Source: DASCQC01 sp036012865 (GTDB lineage Bacteria > Pseudomonadota > Gammaproteobacteria > Comchoanobacterales > Comchoanobacteraceae). From it: a stretch of DNA of 64,000 nt. The stretch is from contig DASCQC010000026.1 of assembly GCA_036012865.1 (NCBI GenBank), positions 62,001-126,000 of the forward strand, read 5' to 3'. This document shows positions 15,578 to 25,745 of the stretch, one piece after another; the first letter of the stretch is position 1, and each line of letters opens with the position of its first letter. The translations under genes were made by a program, and so were the position numbers. Under the pieces are notes generated by a model that had not been told where the DNA came from, ran no database searches, and worked only from the letters and a program-made list of their open reading frames with translations.

Positions 15578-17119
15578 ATGGCAAGTTTTCAAAAGGAAAT
15601 TAACTCTACCAACCTACTCTTTACATCCATCAGCTGCATGGTTGGTTCAGGTTGGCTTCTTAGCTCATATTATGCCTCAAGCATCGCAGGAACCGGAGCA
15701 CTTGCCGCATGGTTGATCGGCGGAATCATGATCTTGTTTATTGCCTACTGTTTTGCCGAACTTGCCATCTTGCTTCCTTTTTCAGGAGGCATAGCCCGAT
15801 ATTCTGAAATCACTCACGGGAAACTAGCCAGCTTTTTGATTGGATGGGGAGCCTGGCTATCATGCGTCGCTGCAGCCCCTACAGAAGTTGAAGCGGTTCT
15901 TAGGTATTTATCTGACATCTACCCCAACCTGGTAAACCCCATCAATAACGACATCCATTTAAGCTTAAATGGCTCACTTGTTGCGATAGTCATTCTGGCT
16001 GTTTTCACAGTCATCAACCTCAAGGGGATAAGACTACTTATCAAATACAATCGAATACTGGCAATATGGAAACTTGCCATACCCACTATTGTTATTATAT
16101 TACTCTTACCTCACACTCAACCTAGTGTTGTTTTTGAAGGGCATCAGCCCTGGGATTGGCCCGATGTGTTTCAAGCTCTAGCTGAAATTGTCGTTTTCTC
16201 ATTCTTAGGTTTTAGAGAAGCAACCTCACTGGCAGCCGAAACAAAAAACCCGCGTAAATCTATGCCCATTGCCATTGTCGGATCAGTATTAATTTGCACC
16301 GTGCTTTATATGGGCCTACAGTATGTTTTTTTAGGTCATAATTTTACGGTATCATCGCTTATCAATGAACATTCCAACGGACCCTTTACTCAACTTGCTA
16401 TAAAACTCGGCTTAACCTGGCTTGCCTTTATCATTTATGTTGACGTCATGATTAACCCTTGTGGAGCAGCCCTAATGTATACAGCAACAACATCTAGACT
16501 TACCTATGCAATGAGCAAAATGAAATGCGCTCCAGAAAGGTTTTCTGCATTAAACATTCATGGGGTTCCTCATTACTCCCTACTGTTTAATTTTATTGTG
16601 GGGATCATACTCATGCTTGCTCTGCCTGGTTGGAAAATGATTGTCAAATTTCAAGCCATGTGCATGCTATTTGCCTACCTAACAGGCCCTCTTGTTTACC
16701 TTGCTGTTAAAACTACAATGAACTCAACACCCAATAACAGATTATGGCCCCACCGTATTTATACCTTCATAACGTTATTCATCTGCAACATCTTAATGTA
16801 TTGGTCAGGGTGGGACACCATACAATCAATTGACGCCTCGCTTATCATTGGCAGCCTCATATATTATGGGTATGCCTACTATCATCAACACCCCGTCAAT
16901 GAAAGCATGCAAGCACTCTGGATAGTGCCTCATATTATCTTAATATCTGTCATCAGTTATTATGGCAATTATGAAGGCGGTCATCACTTACTTCCTCACG
17001 GCGTTGACGCCCTATGCATTGCAGGAGTTAGCATTATCACAATGATAACTGCAAAAGCCTGCCAATACCCTGACGAACAAATTAAACTCAACCTGAAAAC
17101 CTTGATCAAGCAGGGTTAA
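15578..17119 (+). CDS. APC-family amino-acid permease/antiporter
   Basis: A 513-residue inner-membrane transporter with about 12-14 hydrophobic segments. The N-terminal SCMVGSGWLLSSYYAS is the APC substrate-binding unwound helix (GSG motif), followed by GTGALAAWLIGG and FAELAILLPFSGGIARYSE. The third-to-sixth helix region has SFLGFREATSLAAETKNPRKSMP, also typical of the superfamily. The substrate cannot be read from sequence. Permeases of this group are common in host-associated gammaproteobacteria that import host amino acids. It is transcribed alone from its own promoter. Confidence 0.88.
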   Translation: MASFQKEINSTNLLFTSISCMVGSGWLLSSYYASSIAGTGALAAWLIGGIMILFIAYCFAELAILLPFSGGIARYSEITHGKLASFLIGWGAWLSCVAAAPTEVEAVLRYLSDIYPNLVNPINNDIHLSLNGSLVAIVILAVFTVINLKGIRLLIKYNRILAIWKLAIPTIVIILLLPHTQPSVVFEGHQPWDWPDVFQALAEIVVFSFLGFREATSLAAETKNPRKSMPIAIVGSVLICTVLYMGLQYVFLGHNFTVSSLINEHSNGPFTQLAIKLGLTWLAFIIYVDVMINPCGAALMYTATTSRLTYAMSKMKCAPERFSALNIHGVPHYSLLFNFIVGIILMLALPGWKMIVKFQAMCMLFAYLTGPLVYLAVKTTMNSTPNNRLWPHRIYTFITLFICNILMYWSGWDTIQSIDASLIIGSLIYYGYAYYHQHPVNESMQALWIVPHIILISVISYYGNYEGGHHLLPHGVDALCIAGVSIITMITAKACQYPDEQIKLNLKTLIKQG

Positions 17120-17441
17120 ATCAAAAGCCAACCTTAAGCTACGCGCATTGTACATAAAATGCCAAATTGACAGTAATACACTTATTATGGATGCAAAAGA
17201 CGTATTTTCAAGAAAAATGTTATTATATTAGTTTACTTCGACGACAAATTGCAATTTATTGTTTTTATTCATAAGGTTGTGGCCATTTTCTCCAATTAAT
17301 TATCCGGTAAATCAAACCTATTTTATTCATCAATACAAACGAAGTGAAGTTAATAGCCTTGACACAGCAGATAGATCACTGGTATAACACTATAACATTT
17401 CTGGATATAGCAGTCCTTTAACCACACAATAGGGGTAAATT
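17120..17441 (+). promoter_or_regulatory. 322-bp gap holding the HU promoter
   Basis: Non-coding AT-rich gap. TTGACA (17359-17364), an 18-base spacer and TATAAC (17383-17388) form a strong sigma-70 promoter 53 bases before the HU start, and AGGGGT precedes the ATG. Nothing else clear is seen in the first 230 bases; an isolated TTGACA at 17167 has no suitably spaced -10. Confidence 0.7.
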
Positions 17442-17741
17442 ATGAGCATGAATCGCAAGGCTATGACTAAAGCCATTAAAGAGTCTACAGGCTGTTCACA
17501 AAAAGCAGTTGAAGAAGTTCTCAATTCTTTCATTGAAAACTTAACAACGGAACTAAGCAACGGCGGCGGATTTAGCTGGGTTGGCTTTGGTAGCTTTACT
17601 GTAAGAGAGTCTAAAGAGCGTCAAGGTCGTAAACCTTCCACTGGCGAAGTTATTACGATACCTGCATCAAAACGAGTTAAATTTACTGCAGGTAAAGCTC
17701 TAAAAGATGCTGTTAATGCACGAGAATCAATTAACGCGTAA
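17442..17741 (+). CDS. HU-family DNA-binding protein
   Basis: A 99-residue nucleoid protein of HU/IHF fold: dimerisation helices (MTKAIKESTGCSQKAVEEVLNSF) and the beta-arm signature VGFGSFTVRESKERQGRKPSTGE with the DNA-intercalating Pro. It is slightly longer than E. coli HupB (90 aa). Position before tRNA-Asp and ppiD matches the hupB-ppiD neighbourhood of gammaproteobacteria, so it is the likely hupB counterpart. It has its own strong promoter. Confidence 0.92.
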   Translation: MSMNRKAMTKAIKESTGCSQKAVEEVLNSFIENLTTELSNGGGFSWVGFGSFTVRESKERQGRKPSTGEVITIPASKRVKFTAGKALKDAVNARESINA

Positions 17742-17756
17742 TTAATATATTACATA

Positions 17757-17833
17757 GGAGTGGTAGTTCAGATGGTTAGAATACCGGCCTGTCACGCCGG
17801 GGGTCGCGGGTTCGAACCCCGTCCACTCCGCCA
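17757..17833 (+). tRNA. tRNA-Asp (anticodon GTC)
   Basis: Acceptor GGAGTGG/CCACTCC, anticodon stem CCGGC/GCCGG around CTGTCAC, T-loop TTCGAAC, discriminator G and encoded CCA. Reads GAC/GAU. It lies between the HU gene and ppiD and probably shares the HU transcript. Confidence 0.98.
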
Positions 17834-17849
17834 TCTTTCTTAATTCATT

Positions 17850-19595
17850 ATGATTGTATCATTTAGAAAAAAGTTAAAAGGACCTTTTGCTGTTGTACTT
17901 GTTGTTTTCATCGCATTCATTATTGGTATGTGGGGAATTGAAAACTACCTGATCAAATCTGACCGTAAGCAAGACATTCAACGAGGGGAAATTTCAGTTA
18001 GTAAAGCTGAAGTTGATCAATTATATCAATCATACTATAGAGTTATCCAGCCGGAACAAAGAGCCGACCCGGAATTCTTAATCAAACTAAAGTCAGACAT
18101 TACTGAAGCAATAGCCCAAAAAAAGGCCTATGAAATATACTTTTCCAAAAAAGGTTATGAAGTATCTCCATACGTTGTCCTAGCCACCCTATCTAATCGC
18201 TTAGGGTTTGATACAAATAAGGGGTTAAATCAAATTCAACAATGGCTTAAGGATAAAAAGATGGAGTCAAGAAATAGTATCCAAGAAACCCATCAACAAA
18301 TTATTAGCCAAATGGTCTTCACTTCAATTCATTCATCCACACCCAATGACCTTGTGAATAAGCAACTGATACAGCTACAAAATCACCATATTAGAAGTTT
18401 TTTTATTAAACAAATTAATGCCAATCAATCCAAATACAGCCCAACCGATATTGAAATCAAAGACTATTATCAGTCTCATGCTGATTCATTTGTAACCCCC
18501 GAATCTATAGATATTAATTACATTCATATAGCCGCACCAACACCCAACAAGCCCGATATTAAAACTCTTGAAACCTATTATAATGACAATAAACATGTCT
18601 TTAGAACACCCTCTGCACAAAAGCAGTATCAAGCCATTGTCTCTAAAACCAATGCTAGTAATGTAGCCTCTAAAGAAGATATTCAGAAATTAAAGCAAGA
18701 ATTTATCAGCTTCGATAACGCCAATACCTTTGAAAAATTCATCAAAGACTCCAAAATAGCCATCATTTTTCAAGAGAACATCAAGCCGATTATTAACGAA
18801 AAGGATATTTCAGAAAAGGGGAGTCTTTCGACCCAAAATCATGGTACTAATCAACTAATCTTAGTCAAAAACGATGAACTTATCTACACAACACCTAGCT
18901 TCAAACAAATCCAACCTAGAATCTTACAACACTATCTTGAAGAAAAGTCAAAAAAACAATCCATCACCCTTCATGAAAAAATCAATGAGTTATCATTTAC
19001 TCACCCAGATTCGCTTCAACCCATCAAATCCCATAATCAAGCAAAGATCCATTCTCAGAAAAACTTAGTGAAAGATGGAAAATTTCCAGGGGCACTTAAT
19101 AATGAAAAAGTGAAAAAAGAGCTATTCTCTGACGATGTTTATCTCAAGTCTTTTAACAGCCCGGCTATTTTATTATCTGACAACAGTATCTTTGTCTTTC
19201 GCATTGAGAAAAAACACCCATCAACTCAGCTTTCCATCAACAAGTCTCGTAAGGAAATCATGAGCAAACTAATTCAACTGGATAATGAGAAACAAGCCAA
19301 CCTTCTGTTAAGTCAACTAAGGTCAGCACAAACCCAAAAAGGGTTCAACCATTTCAGCGCTTCCTTTGATAAACCCATTCCAAAGTTCAAGCCCATATGG
19401 TCCAAAATATGGCAAATGCGTGTAGGTGAATCGAATATATTTCATAACAATGGCTCATTTTACATTGTCAAAGTCGACAGCATCAGCCCCTCAAAAAAAC
19501 TCGATAAAACAAGCCTAGACAATATTGACATCAGTAATTTCTCTCTGGCTCTCTATCAACAAAGTATTTTAAGTGATTACCTTAAATCCAATTGA
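17850..19595 (+). CDS. ppiD: PpiD-like periplasmic folding chaperone
   Basis: A 581-residue protein anchored by one N-terminal membrane helix (residues 13-33), with the rest in the periplasm, as in PpiD, which assists proteins emerging from the Sec channel. The SurA_N-like segment is about 35-200 (SVSKAEVDQLYQSYY), and a degenerate parvulin region follows around 210-400 (DIEIKDYYQSHADSFVTPE). Sequence is Lys/Asn/Gln-rich and diverged, so PPIase activity is uncertain; PpiD parvulin domains are often inactive. The HU-tRNA-ppiD order supports the name. The next gene begins inside its 3' end (23-base overlap). Confidence 0.82.
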   Translation: MIVSFRKKLKGPFAVVLVVFIAFIIGMWGIENYLIKSDRKQDIQRGEISVSKAEVDQLYQSYYRVIQPEQRADPEFLIKLKSDITEAIAQKKAYEIYFSKKGYEVSPYVVLATLSNRLGFDTNKGLNQIQQWLKDKKMESRNSIQETHQQIISQMVFTSIHSSTPNDLVNKQLIQLQNHHIRSFFIKQINANQSKYSPTDIEIKDYYQSHADSFVTPESIDINYIHIAAPTPNKPDIKTLETYYNDNKHVFRTPSAQKQYQAIVSKTNASNVASKEDIQKLKQEFISFDNANTFEKFIKDSKIAIIFQENIKPIINEKDISEKGSLSTQNHGTNQLILVKNDELIYTTPSFKQIQPRILQHYLEEKSKKQSITLHEKINELSFTHPDSLQPIKSHNQAKIHSQKNLVKDGKFPGALNNEKVKKELFSDDVYLKSFNSPAILLSDNSIFVFRIEKKHPSTQLSINKSRKEIMSKLIQLDNEKQANLLLSQLRSAQTQKGFNHFSASFDKPIPKFKPIWSKIWQMRVGESNIFHNNGSFYIVKVDSISPSKKLDKTSLDNIDISNFSLALYQQSILSDYLKSN

Positions 19596-20073
19596 AGATC
19601 TAGTATTAATCTCGATTAATAATCAATGGTTACAACTCATAAAAAATCGGCAATGCATTTTCTCTTGTCACATAAATTCTGCAAAAAACGGAGTTGGTCA
19701 ATTAATGGGAAGTGAAAAAACTCCCTTGGGTTGGCATCAAGTATCAGATGTTATTGGCAATGGCGACCCTATCAATACTGTTTTCGCCTCTCGCCAACCA
19801 ACCGGTGAAATTTTTAACCAGGAACTGTTTAAAAATAACCCAGATAGGGACTGGATACTCACACGAATCATCCGCTTAATAGGTCTTGAAATGGGTCATA
19901 ACCTCGGCGGTGATGTTGACACCTACAACCGTTACATATATTTGCATGGAACACCCGATAATGCCAGCTTTGAACAACCCTCCTCTCATGGGTGTATTCG
20001 ATTAAGAAACCTCGATATTATATCACTGTGCCAACAGATTAATACCCAGACAAAGGTTTGGATCTATGAATAA
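19573..20073 (+). CDS. L,D-transpeptidase (YkuD family)
   Basis: A 166-residue YkuD-domain protein. The active-site block SSHGCIRL (137-144) supplies Cys141 with His139 and Arg143, and His125 (YLHGT) is the second conserved His. Such enzymes crosslink or trim peptidoglycan via meso-DAP. No signal peptide is seen, so location is unclear; short signal-less homologues are known. The start is GTG at 19573, within the end of ppiD, with only a weak Shine-Dalgarno. The 3' end overlaps hemH by 8 bases. Confidence 0.85.
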   Translation: MITLNPIEDLVLISINNQWLQLIKNRQCIFSCHINSAKNGVGQLMGSEKTPLGWHQVSDVIGNGDPINTVFASRQPTGEIFNQELFKNNPDRDWILTRIIRLIGLEMGHNLGGDVDTYNRYIYLHGTPDNASFEQPSSHGCIRLRNLDIISLCQQINTQTKVWIYE

Positions 20074-21037
20074 ATATACCCTTGATCAAAAAACAGGTGT
20101 TCTTCTCATCAATCTCGGAACACCTGATCATCCCACATATTTCAGTGTTATGCGCTTTCTGCGAGAATTTCTATCGGATAACAAAGTTATTAGACTTCCA
20201 AAACTATTATGGTACCCCCTATTGTATGGTTTTATACTGCCATTTAGATCAAGAGCAACCTCCAAAAAATACCGCGCCATTTGGACCAACGAAGGCTCCC
20301 CTCTTCTTTTACACTCAATCCATCAAGTTAACCTTTTAAAAGAAAAGTTAGACCCTATGAAATTTCAAGTTGAATTGGGGATGCGGTATGGCAACCCAAG
20401 ACTACAAGACGCTTTACAAAAACTTAACAGCCCTCATATTAATAAAATTATTGTTATCCCCCTTTTTCCTCAGTACTCATCAAGCACAACGGGAACTTGT
20501 TTCAAAGCCGTAACTAAAACCCTATCAAAATGGATGTACATTCCTGAAATTCATTTCATTCACCAATTCTGTTCAAATGACAATTATATACAGGCAATGA
20601 CAGATCAAATATCATCACACCCTGATTTTAATTCAAAAAACTACACCCTATTCTCCTATCACGGACTTCCTTCATCATTTTTAGATGAAGGAGATCCCTA
20701 CTATTGCTTTTGCTGTAAAACGACTCGTCTTATTACCGAGAAGCTGAAGATTGATAAAGATAAGTTTGAAACCTGTTTCCAATCTAGGTTTGGGTATAAC
20801 TCCTGGTTAAAACCCTACGCGACTGAAAGAATAACCGCATTGGCAAAATCCGGTTATAAAAACATTAACATTGTTTGCCCATCATTTGTATCAGATTGTC
20901 TAGAAACGAATGAAGAAATAGCCCTTGAGTTAAAACAATTATTTATGAAGAATGGGGGGGAGCAATTCAATGTAATTCGTTCACTAAATCAACATGAAAA
21001 ATTTATTGGGATGTTGAAAAAATATACTGAAAAATAA
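20066..21037 (+). CDS. hemH: Ferrochelatase
   Basis: 323 residues (E. coli 320); inserts Fe2+ into protoporphyrin IX as the last step of haem synthesis. Begins VLLINLGTPDHP. Metal/porphyrin residues His199 in FSYHGLP and Glu280 in CPSFVSDCLETNEE are present. A local Cys cluster YYCFCCKTT (212-220) replaces the usual less Cys-rich sequence. It overlaps the L,D-transpeptidase gene by 8 bases. Haem would supply the sdhCD and cytochrome b561 genes also in this window. Confidence 0.95.
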   Translation: MNKYTLDQKTGVLLINLGTPDHPTYFSVMRFLREFLSDNKVIRLPKLLWYPLLYGFILPFRSRATSKKYRAIWTNEGSPLLLHSIHQVNLLKEKLDPMKFQVELGMRYGNPRLQDALQKLNSPHINKIIVIPLFPQYSSSTTGTCFKAVTKTLSKWMYIPEIHFIHQFCSNDNYIQAMTDQISSHPDFNSKNYTLFSYHGLPSSFLDEGDPYYCFCCKTTRLITEKLKIDKDKFETCFQSRFGYNSWLKPYATERITALAKSGYKNINIVCPSFVSDCLETNEEIALELKQLFMKNGGEQFNVIRSLNQHEKFIGMLKKYTEK

Positions 21038-21108
21038 AACACAAGAACTATTCCCTTTAGAAAAAAAACATGATAACATTAGAATACTAAAAGGAGTAAT
21101 AGGTCTCT

Positions 21109-22380
21109 ATGTTAAGGATAGCAGTCATCACAGTTGCACTCATAAGCAGCAATGTATTAGGCCACAGTTATGTTAATAAAACGACAATAACTGCGTTAAA
21201 AAACAGTGAGTTACTTAAAGCAGATAAACATGCGCTCAAATCAGCCTACTACAATTTAAAAAAATCATACTCTGGTTTATTACCTGAAGTTACCTATAGT
21301 CTTCAACATGGCTACGATTTTTACAAGGCGTTTAATGCTCTTGCCAATGACCCAAAAAAGAAACTTACGAAATCGACGCATACATTCACACTGGATCAAC
21401 ACTTATTTGATGGCGGAAAAACCGAAGCCCGTACATTAAAAGCAAAGCAAACCTACTTAAAAAGCATGGTAGAGTTCAAGATAGCAGAATCGAAAACCAT
21501 TAAATCATTTCTAAAAGATTATGGAAGAGCCTACTATGCCTATAAATACCACTCTTTAGCTCAACAAAAATATGCATTCAGCCAAGACTACTACGAGTCA
21601 GAGTCTAAAAAACATAAAGCTGGATTGGTGTCTAAAGTAAAGTCTTTGACAGCCAAAAAAACAATGGAGACTAACCTCTTTGATGTCATGAAAGAATCAA
21701 GAAACCTCAATGAGAAACGAAGAATAATAAGAGATACGACCAAACTTTATAACATTAAATTAATAAAGCCTAGGCTCAACTTAAAAACCTATTCAATCAG
21801 CGAAATGAAGAAAAGTATCAAACAACAAAACTTAGAAACCAAACTATCGAAAATCAAGGCTGAAATCAAAAAGTTATCCAGATCAGAATCCATGGCTAAT
21901 CTATATTCGCCTGAGATTGATATCATAGGCAAACATGTTTATGACAAAAATGCCTCAGGTGTTGAAGGCTACAGCAGAAATAAATTTATCGGAATATCAG
22001 TCCAATACAGCCCGTTTTCTGGTGGCAATGACCTCAATGATTACAAAGCTTCCAAGCAAAATTACCGTGAAGCCTATAACGTTTACTTGGATAAACTATC
22101 CTCATCAAAACGTAAGTTATCAAACCTTTATTACGAGCTTATAGATGCTCAACAAGAAGTCCAGTTGACCAAGAAGCTTGAAGCAGAATACAAGGACCTA
22201 AGTTTAGGGGCTGAAAAAGGATTTAAAGCAGGCAAAGTGACCCCACAAAAACTTTATTTAATACGGCAAAATCACATAAAGTTGACTAAAAACAAATTTA
22301 AAGCAGAAGAGAATGCACTGTTAACCAAAATTGAGTTGTTATACGTATTAGGACAACTTAACATCAGTACCATCAAATAG
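21109..22380 (+). CDS. TolC-like outer-membrane channel of a type I secretion system
   Basis: A 423-residue outer-membrane efflux protein: signal peptide (MLRIAVITVALISSNVLG), then two long helical repeats with Lys/Ala-rich coiled coil, each containing the family's structural motif (DQHLFDGGKTEARTLKAK near 100; YSPFSGGNDLNDYKASKQ near 305). It would form the trimeric exit duct. It is first of three tandem genes, 11 bases before the ABC transporter gene, with AGGAG and AGGT before the start. A dedicated TolC inside a T1SS operon is the LapE/LssD-type arrangement. Confidence 0.88.
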   Translation: MLRIAVITVALISSNVLGHSYVNKTTITALKNSELLKADKHALKSAYYNLKKSYSGLLPEVTYSLQHGYDFYKAFNALANDPKKKLTKSTHTFTLDQHLFDGGKTEARTLKAKQTYLKSMVEFKIAESKTIKSFLKDYGRAYYAYKYHSLAQQKYAFSQDYYESESKKHKAGLVSKVKSLTAKKTMETNLFDVMKESRNLNEKRRIIRDTTKLYNIKLIKPRLNLKTYSISEMKKSIKQQNLETKLSKIKAEIKKLSRSESMANLYSPEIDIIGKHVYDKNASGVEGYSRNKFIGISVQYSPFSGGNDLNDYKASKQNYREAYNVYLDKLSSSKRKLSNLYYELIDAQQEVQLTKKLEAEYKDLSLGAEKGFKAGKVTPQKLYLIRQNHIKLTKNKFKAEENALLTKIELLYVLGQLNISTIK

Positions 22381-22391
22381 GAGCCATTAAT

Positions 22392-24539
22392 ATGACGGAT
22401 CAAATCAAGGGCGTTCATTTATACAACAGCCTTAAAAACTACTGTGAACTGGTAGGAGTATCATTTGCGGGTGAATCAATATTAGATGGGATTGTTGATT
22501 CAAAAAAAGACATCAAGCCATCCATGATACCTGAGATTGGTAAAAGGCTGGCGATTCATTCCGTTATACAAAAGATCAACGCTGAGGATCTTTTAAGGTC
22601 TGAAATCAAACATGGCATTATTATTAATAAAGATGAGTCATGCTTTGTATATATGGGAGATAGTAGTGAAGATAAAATCAATATCATAGATAATTCAACA
22701 CAGCAATTAAGCCCTCTCTCTATCAAAGATTTTAAGAAAAATTACTCTGGTTATTGTATCACACTGGAATATACCGAACTCGCAGACAAGAGAATTGTCA
22801 AGTCTGGTGGAGGCAGTCTAAAATCAGGTGAATGGTTTAGGAAAACTATCAAGCTTATATCACATACATTTTCACACATACTAATAGCAACTGTGCTGAT
22901 TAACATCTTATCATTTTCACTCCCAGTATATATTCTTGGTGTGTACGATAGGGTTATACCTAACTCACAGTACAGTACTCTATATGCATTCTACATCGGA
23001 ATCATCTTTATCTTCTTAGTCGATTTCTTTATCAAGATGATGCGTTCGTACATTATAGGCCAAGCTGGTGAAGCAGTTGCATCCAGAATGAGTTATAAAC
23101 TATTCAGTCATACCTTGGGGCTCAAACTTAAAAACCTTGATTATGGTTCAAATGCATTCTTGAAAGCGTATGAAGAATTTACCAATGTTCGTGGTTTTAT
23201 GGCTACCGTAACGATTGTCGCTCTCATCGATATTCCGTTTTTAACCTTGTACCTACTAGGTTTATATTATTTCGGTGGTACCACGTTATTCTCTGTCGTG
23301 TTTGTTGGTATACTGGTTGTATTAGGAATTTCATTTTACACACAACCGATAACCAAAAAATCTAAGAAATCAGCCATTGTTGTTAACCGGACCACCAATT
23401 CTATGATGCTTGAATCCATCAACAATATAGAAACGGTCAAGTCACTTGCGGCTGAAAACTACTTCTTAAGAAAAACGCTACAAGTCAAAGCCAGCGCCAA
23501 TATTTCAGGACTTCATAATTTTATAGCCTCATCAGGCCCTACGTTAGCCGTGACAGTTAACTCCATTGTGGGTGCAAGCGTTGTCTTTGTCGGTTGTCAA
23601 CTCATTATGCAAGGACAATTAACCATTGGTGCCATGGTAGCCAGTACAATATTAGCAGGTAGAGCTCTCAATATTGCACAAATAAGTGATGTTATCTCAA
23701 AATATCACGGCATGACAACAGCACTCGATAACCTCAATACGTTCATGGATTTAGAAAGTGATTATACTCACGGTAGTAACTATCTATACAAAGATAAATA
23801 CAACGGTGATATTGAATTTAACAATGTATCTTATCAATACCCTACTCGATCAAACAAAGCCGTTGACAACGTATCGCTTAGCATTAAAGCTGGTGAAAAT
23901 GTAGGCATCATCGGGCACGTTGGTTCAGGTAAAAGTACGCTGGTTAAAATGCTGGTTGATTTCATCGAACCCAACAGTGGCCAAGTCCTCTTAGACGGCA
24001 ATGATTCAAGCACCTACAACCCACAGAATCTAAGGAGACATGTCCACTACATGAGTGCCAATATATCCTTATTCTATGGAACTCTAACGGATAATATTAG
24101 AATCGCGAACCAAAATGCCAGTGATGAACTTATCACCAAAGCAATCGAGATTTCAGGGCTTAATGACATGATTGGTGAATCTCACCAAGGGTTAGGGATG
24201 ACGATATTAGAAAATGGTTCTAATTTATCCATCGGGCAGAAGCAAGCTATCGCACTTGCTAGGGCCATTGTGACTGACCCAGATGTCTTGATTCTGGATG
24301 AACCAACTGCATATATTGACAATATGCAAGGCAGTGAAATTGTCTCTAAACTAATCAAACACCTTAAAGACAAAACGATTATCATGATATCTCATCGAGC
24401 TCCACTGTTTCAAGGCTTTGACCGTATAGTCCAAATGTCCAAAGGTAAAATTGTACAAGATGGCAAAGCACAAGATGTCTTGAAGGCTTTAATGAAACAG
24501 TCAGCTGCTTTCATTTCCAAACTTAACAACCTAGAATAG
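22392..24539 (+). CDS. Type I secretion ABC transporter (LssB/LapB type)
   Basis: A 715-residue fused permease-ATPase. Residues 1-130 form a C39-like domain without the catalytic Cys, as in LapB, LssB and HlyB, which bind the cargo without cutting it. Six membrane helices follow (about 155-430). The nucleotide-binding domain has Walker A GHVGSGKST (about 507-515), signature LSIGQKQAIALARA (near 611), Walker B VLILDEP and the H-loop ISHRAP. It drives one-step export from cytosol to exterior with the adjacent channel and adaptor. Spacings in the unit are 11 and 9 bases. Confidence 0.94.
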   Translation: MTDQIKGVHLYNSLKNYCELVGVSFAGESILDGIVDSKKDIKPSMIPEIGKRLAIHSVIQKINAEDLLRSEIKHGIIINKDESCFVYMGDSSEDKINIIDNSTQQLSPLSIKDFKKNYSGYCITLEYTELADKRIVKSGGGSLKSGEWFRKTIKLISHTFSHILIATVLINILSFSLPVYILGVYDRVIPNSQYSTLYAFYIGIIFIFLVDFFIKMMRSYIIGQAGEAVASRMSYKLFSHTLGLKLKNLDYGSNAFLKAYEEFTNVRGFMATVTIVALIDIPFLTLYLLGLYYFGGTTLFSVVFVGILVVLGISFYTQPITKKSKKSAIVVNRTTNSMMLESINNIETVKSLAAENYFLRKTLQVKASANISGLHNFIASSGPTLAVTVNSIVGASVVFVGCQLIMQGQLTIGAMVASTILAGRALNIAQISDVISKYHGMTTALDNLNTFMDLESDYTHGSNYLYKDKYNGDIEFNNVSYQYPTRSNKAVDNVSLSIKAGENVGIIGHVGSGKSTLVKMLVDFIEPNSGQVLLDGNDSSTYNPQNLRRHVHYMSANISLFYGTLTDNIRIANQNASDELITKAIEISGLNDMIGESHQGLGMTILENGSNLSIGQKQAIALARAIVTDPDVLILDEPTAYIDNMQGSEIVSKLIKHLKDKTIIMISHRAPLFQGFDRIVQMSKGKIVQDGKAQDVLKALMKQSAAFISKLNNLE

Positions 24540-24548
24540 GAGATTCTA

Positions 24549-25724
24549 ATGTCAGAAAATGATTTCATACACGATTGTTATGTTAATTCATACAATCGAA
24601 CCTCACAGCTCTATGGCTTTATCATTAAGACCATTCTTGCCTTGTTCATCTTGATCGTCATTTGGGCTAGCTTCACTACCATACCTCTAAGCAAAGTAGC
24701 TCCAGCAGAAATTGGCTACCTTGAAAAAAGCCACAAAATAGAGATATCCAGCCCGAAAGCTGTTAGCAAGATTTTAGTATCATCCGGTGCTATTGTTCAA
24801 AAAGATCAACCTTTAATCGAATTCAAAACTCAAGATCTCGATCGAGAGTATAACTCCAATTTGACTAAAATTGCTCACCTTGAAGCTAACTTAGCTCGCC
24901 TTAAGGCTCAAGCCTATGATGAAAAAGACCCCATATTCCCTGAATACTTATCAAAGGAATACCCTGAATTAGTTGATGCGCAACGAAAACAGTTTACAGC
25001 TACTACCTATATTCTTAAAACTACGATACAGTCTCTTAAACAAAGACATAAACTTAGTCAAAAAGAACTTGAAGCCATCAAACCGTTAGTTGATGATGGC
25101 ATAGTCGCTTCCCTTCAAGCTGATCAACTAAAACTCAAGATTAATGATATTGAGTTAAGGCTTTCGACTGAGTTGAAAAAACATGAAGAGGAATCTCTTG
25201 ATGAATACAACGAAGATAAAGAAAAACTTAACAACCTTATCCAGACGAATAAACGCATTGGATATGATATCAATAACTCAGTGTTAAAGTCTCCTATCAA
25301 AGGGCTTGTTAAAAATATCACAGCCATATCCATTGGTGAATTTGTTTACCCAACTGAAACCATTATGGAAATCATTCCTCCGACTTCCAGGTTAATCACC
25401 ACAGCTTATTTAGAGCCAGGTGATCGAGGTTTTATCAATGTAGACCAGCCTGTCACCATCAAAATCGATGCTTATGATGCATCGTTGTACGGGTCTCTTA
25501 AAGGTAAAATCATTAAGATTACTACAGATGCTGAATTCAACGAAGATAAGGGTAAAAAGTTATACAAACTAACCATTGCAAGCGATAAAGATTACATTCA
25601 ACACGGTAATCAAAAGCTTACTATCACACCCGGTATGTCTGCTTTTGCTCATATTAAAACCACGGAAGTTTCATTGTTGACGTATCTATTTCAGCCTGTG
25701 TTAAGATCACTTTACACACAATAG
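24549..25724 (+). CDS. Type I secretion membrane fusion (HlyD-type) adaptor
   Basis: A 391-residue adaptor: cytosolic N terminus, one membrane helix (about 23-45), a lipoyl half-motif (SSGAIVQKDQPLIEFKTQD), a long coiled-coil hairpin (about 100-240), then the second half-motif and beta-barrel (VLKSPIKGLVKNI, and VTIKIDAYDASLYGSLKGKI). The fold and C-terminal PGMSAFAHIKT match HlyD/LapC. It bridges the ABC transporter to the outer-membrane channel and ends the three-gene unit, followed by a hairpin terminator. Confidence 0.93.
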   Translation: MSENDFIHDCYVNSYNRTSQLYGFIIKTILALFILIVIWASFTTIPLSKVAPAEIGYLEKSHKIEISSPKAVSKILVSSGAIVQKDQPLIEFKTQDLDREYNSNLTKIAHLEANLARLKAQAYDEKDPIFPEYLSKEYPELVDAQRKQFTATTYILKTTIQSLKQRHKLSQKELEAIKPLVDDGIVASLQADQLKLKINDIELRLSTELKKHEEESLDEYNEDKEKLNNLIQTNKRIGYDINNSVLKSPIKGLVKNITAISIGEFVYPTETIMEIIPPTSRLITTAYLEPGDRGFINVDQPVTIKIDAYDASLYGSLKGKIIKITTDAEFNEDKGKKLYKLTIASDKDYIQHGNQKLTITPGMSAFAHIKTTEVSLLTYLFQPVLRSLYTQ

Positions 25725-25745
25725 TTCAACCCAAGAATCTAATCT

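Noticed and set aside
17167..17172. TTGACA upstream of the HU gene as a second promoter
   Set aside because: No -10-like hexamer at 15-19 bases; the nearest TATTAT is only 10 bases away.
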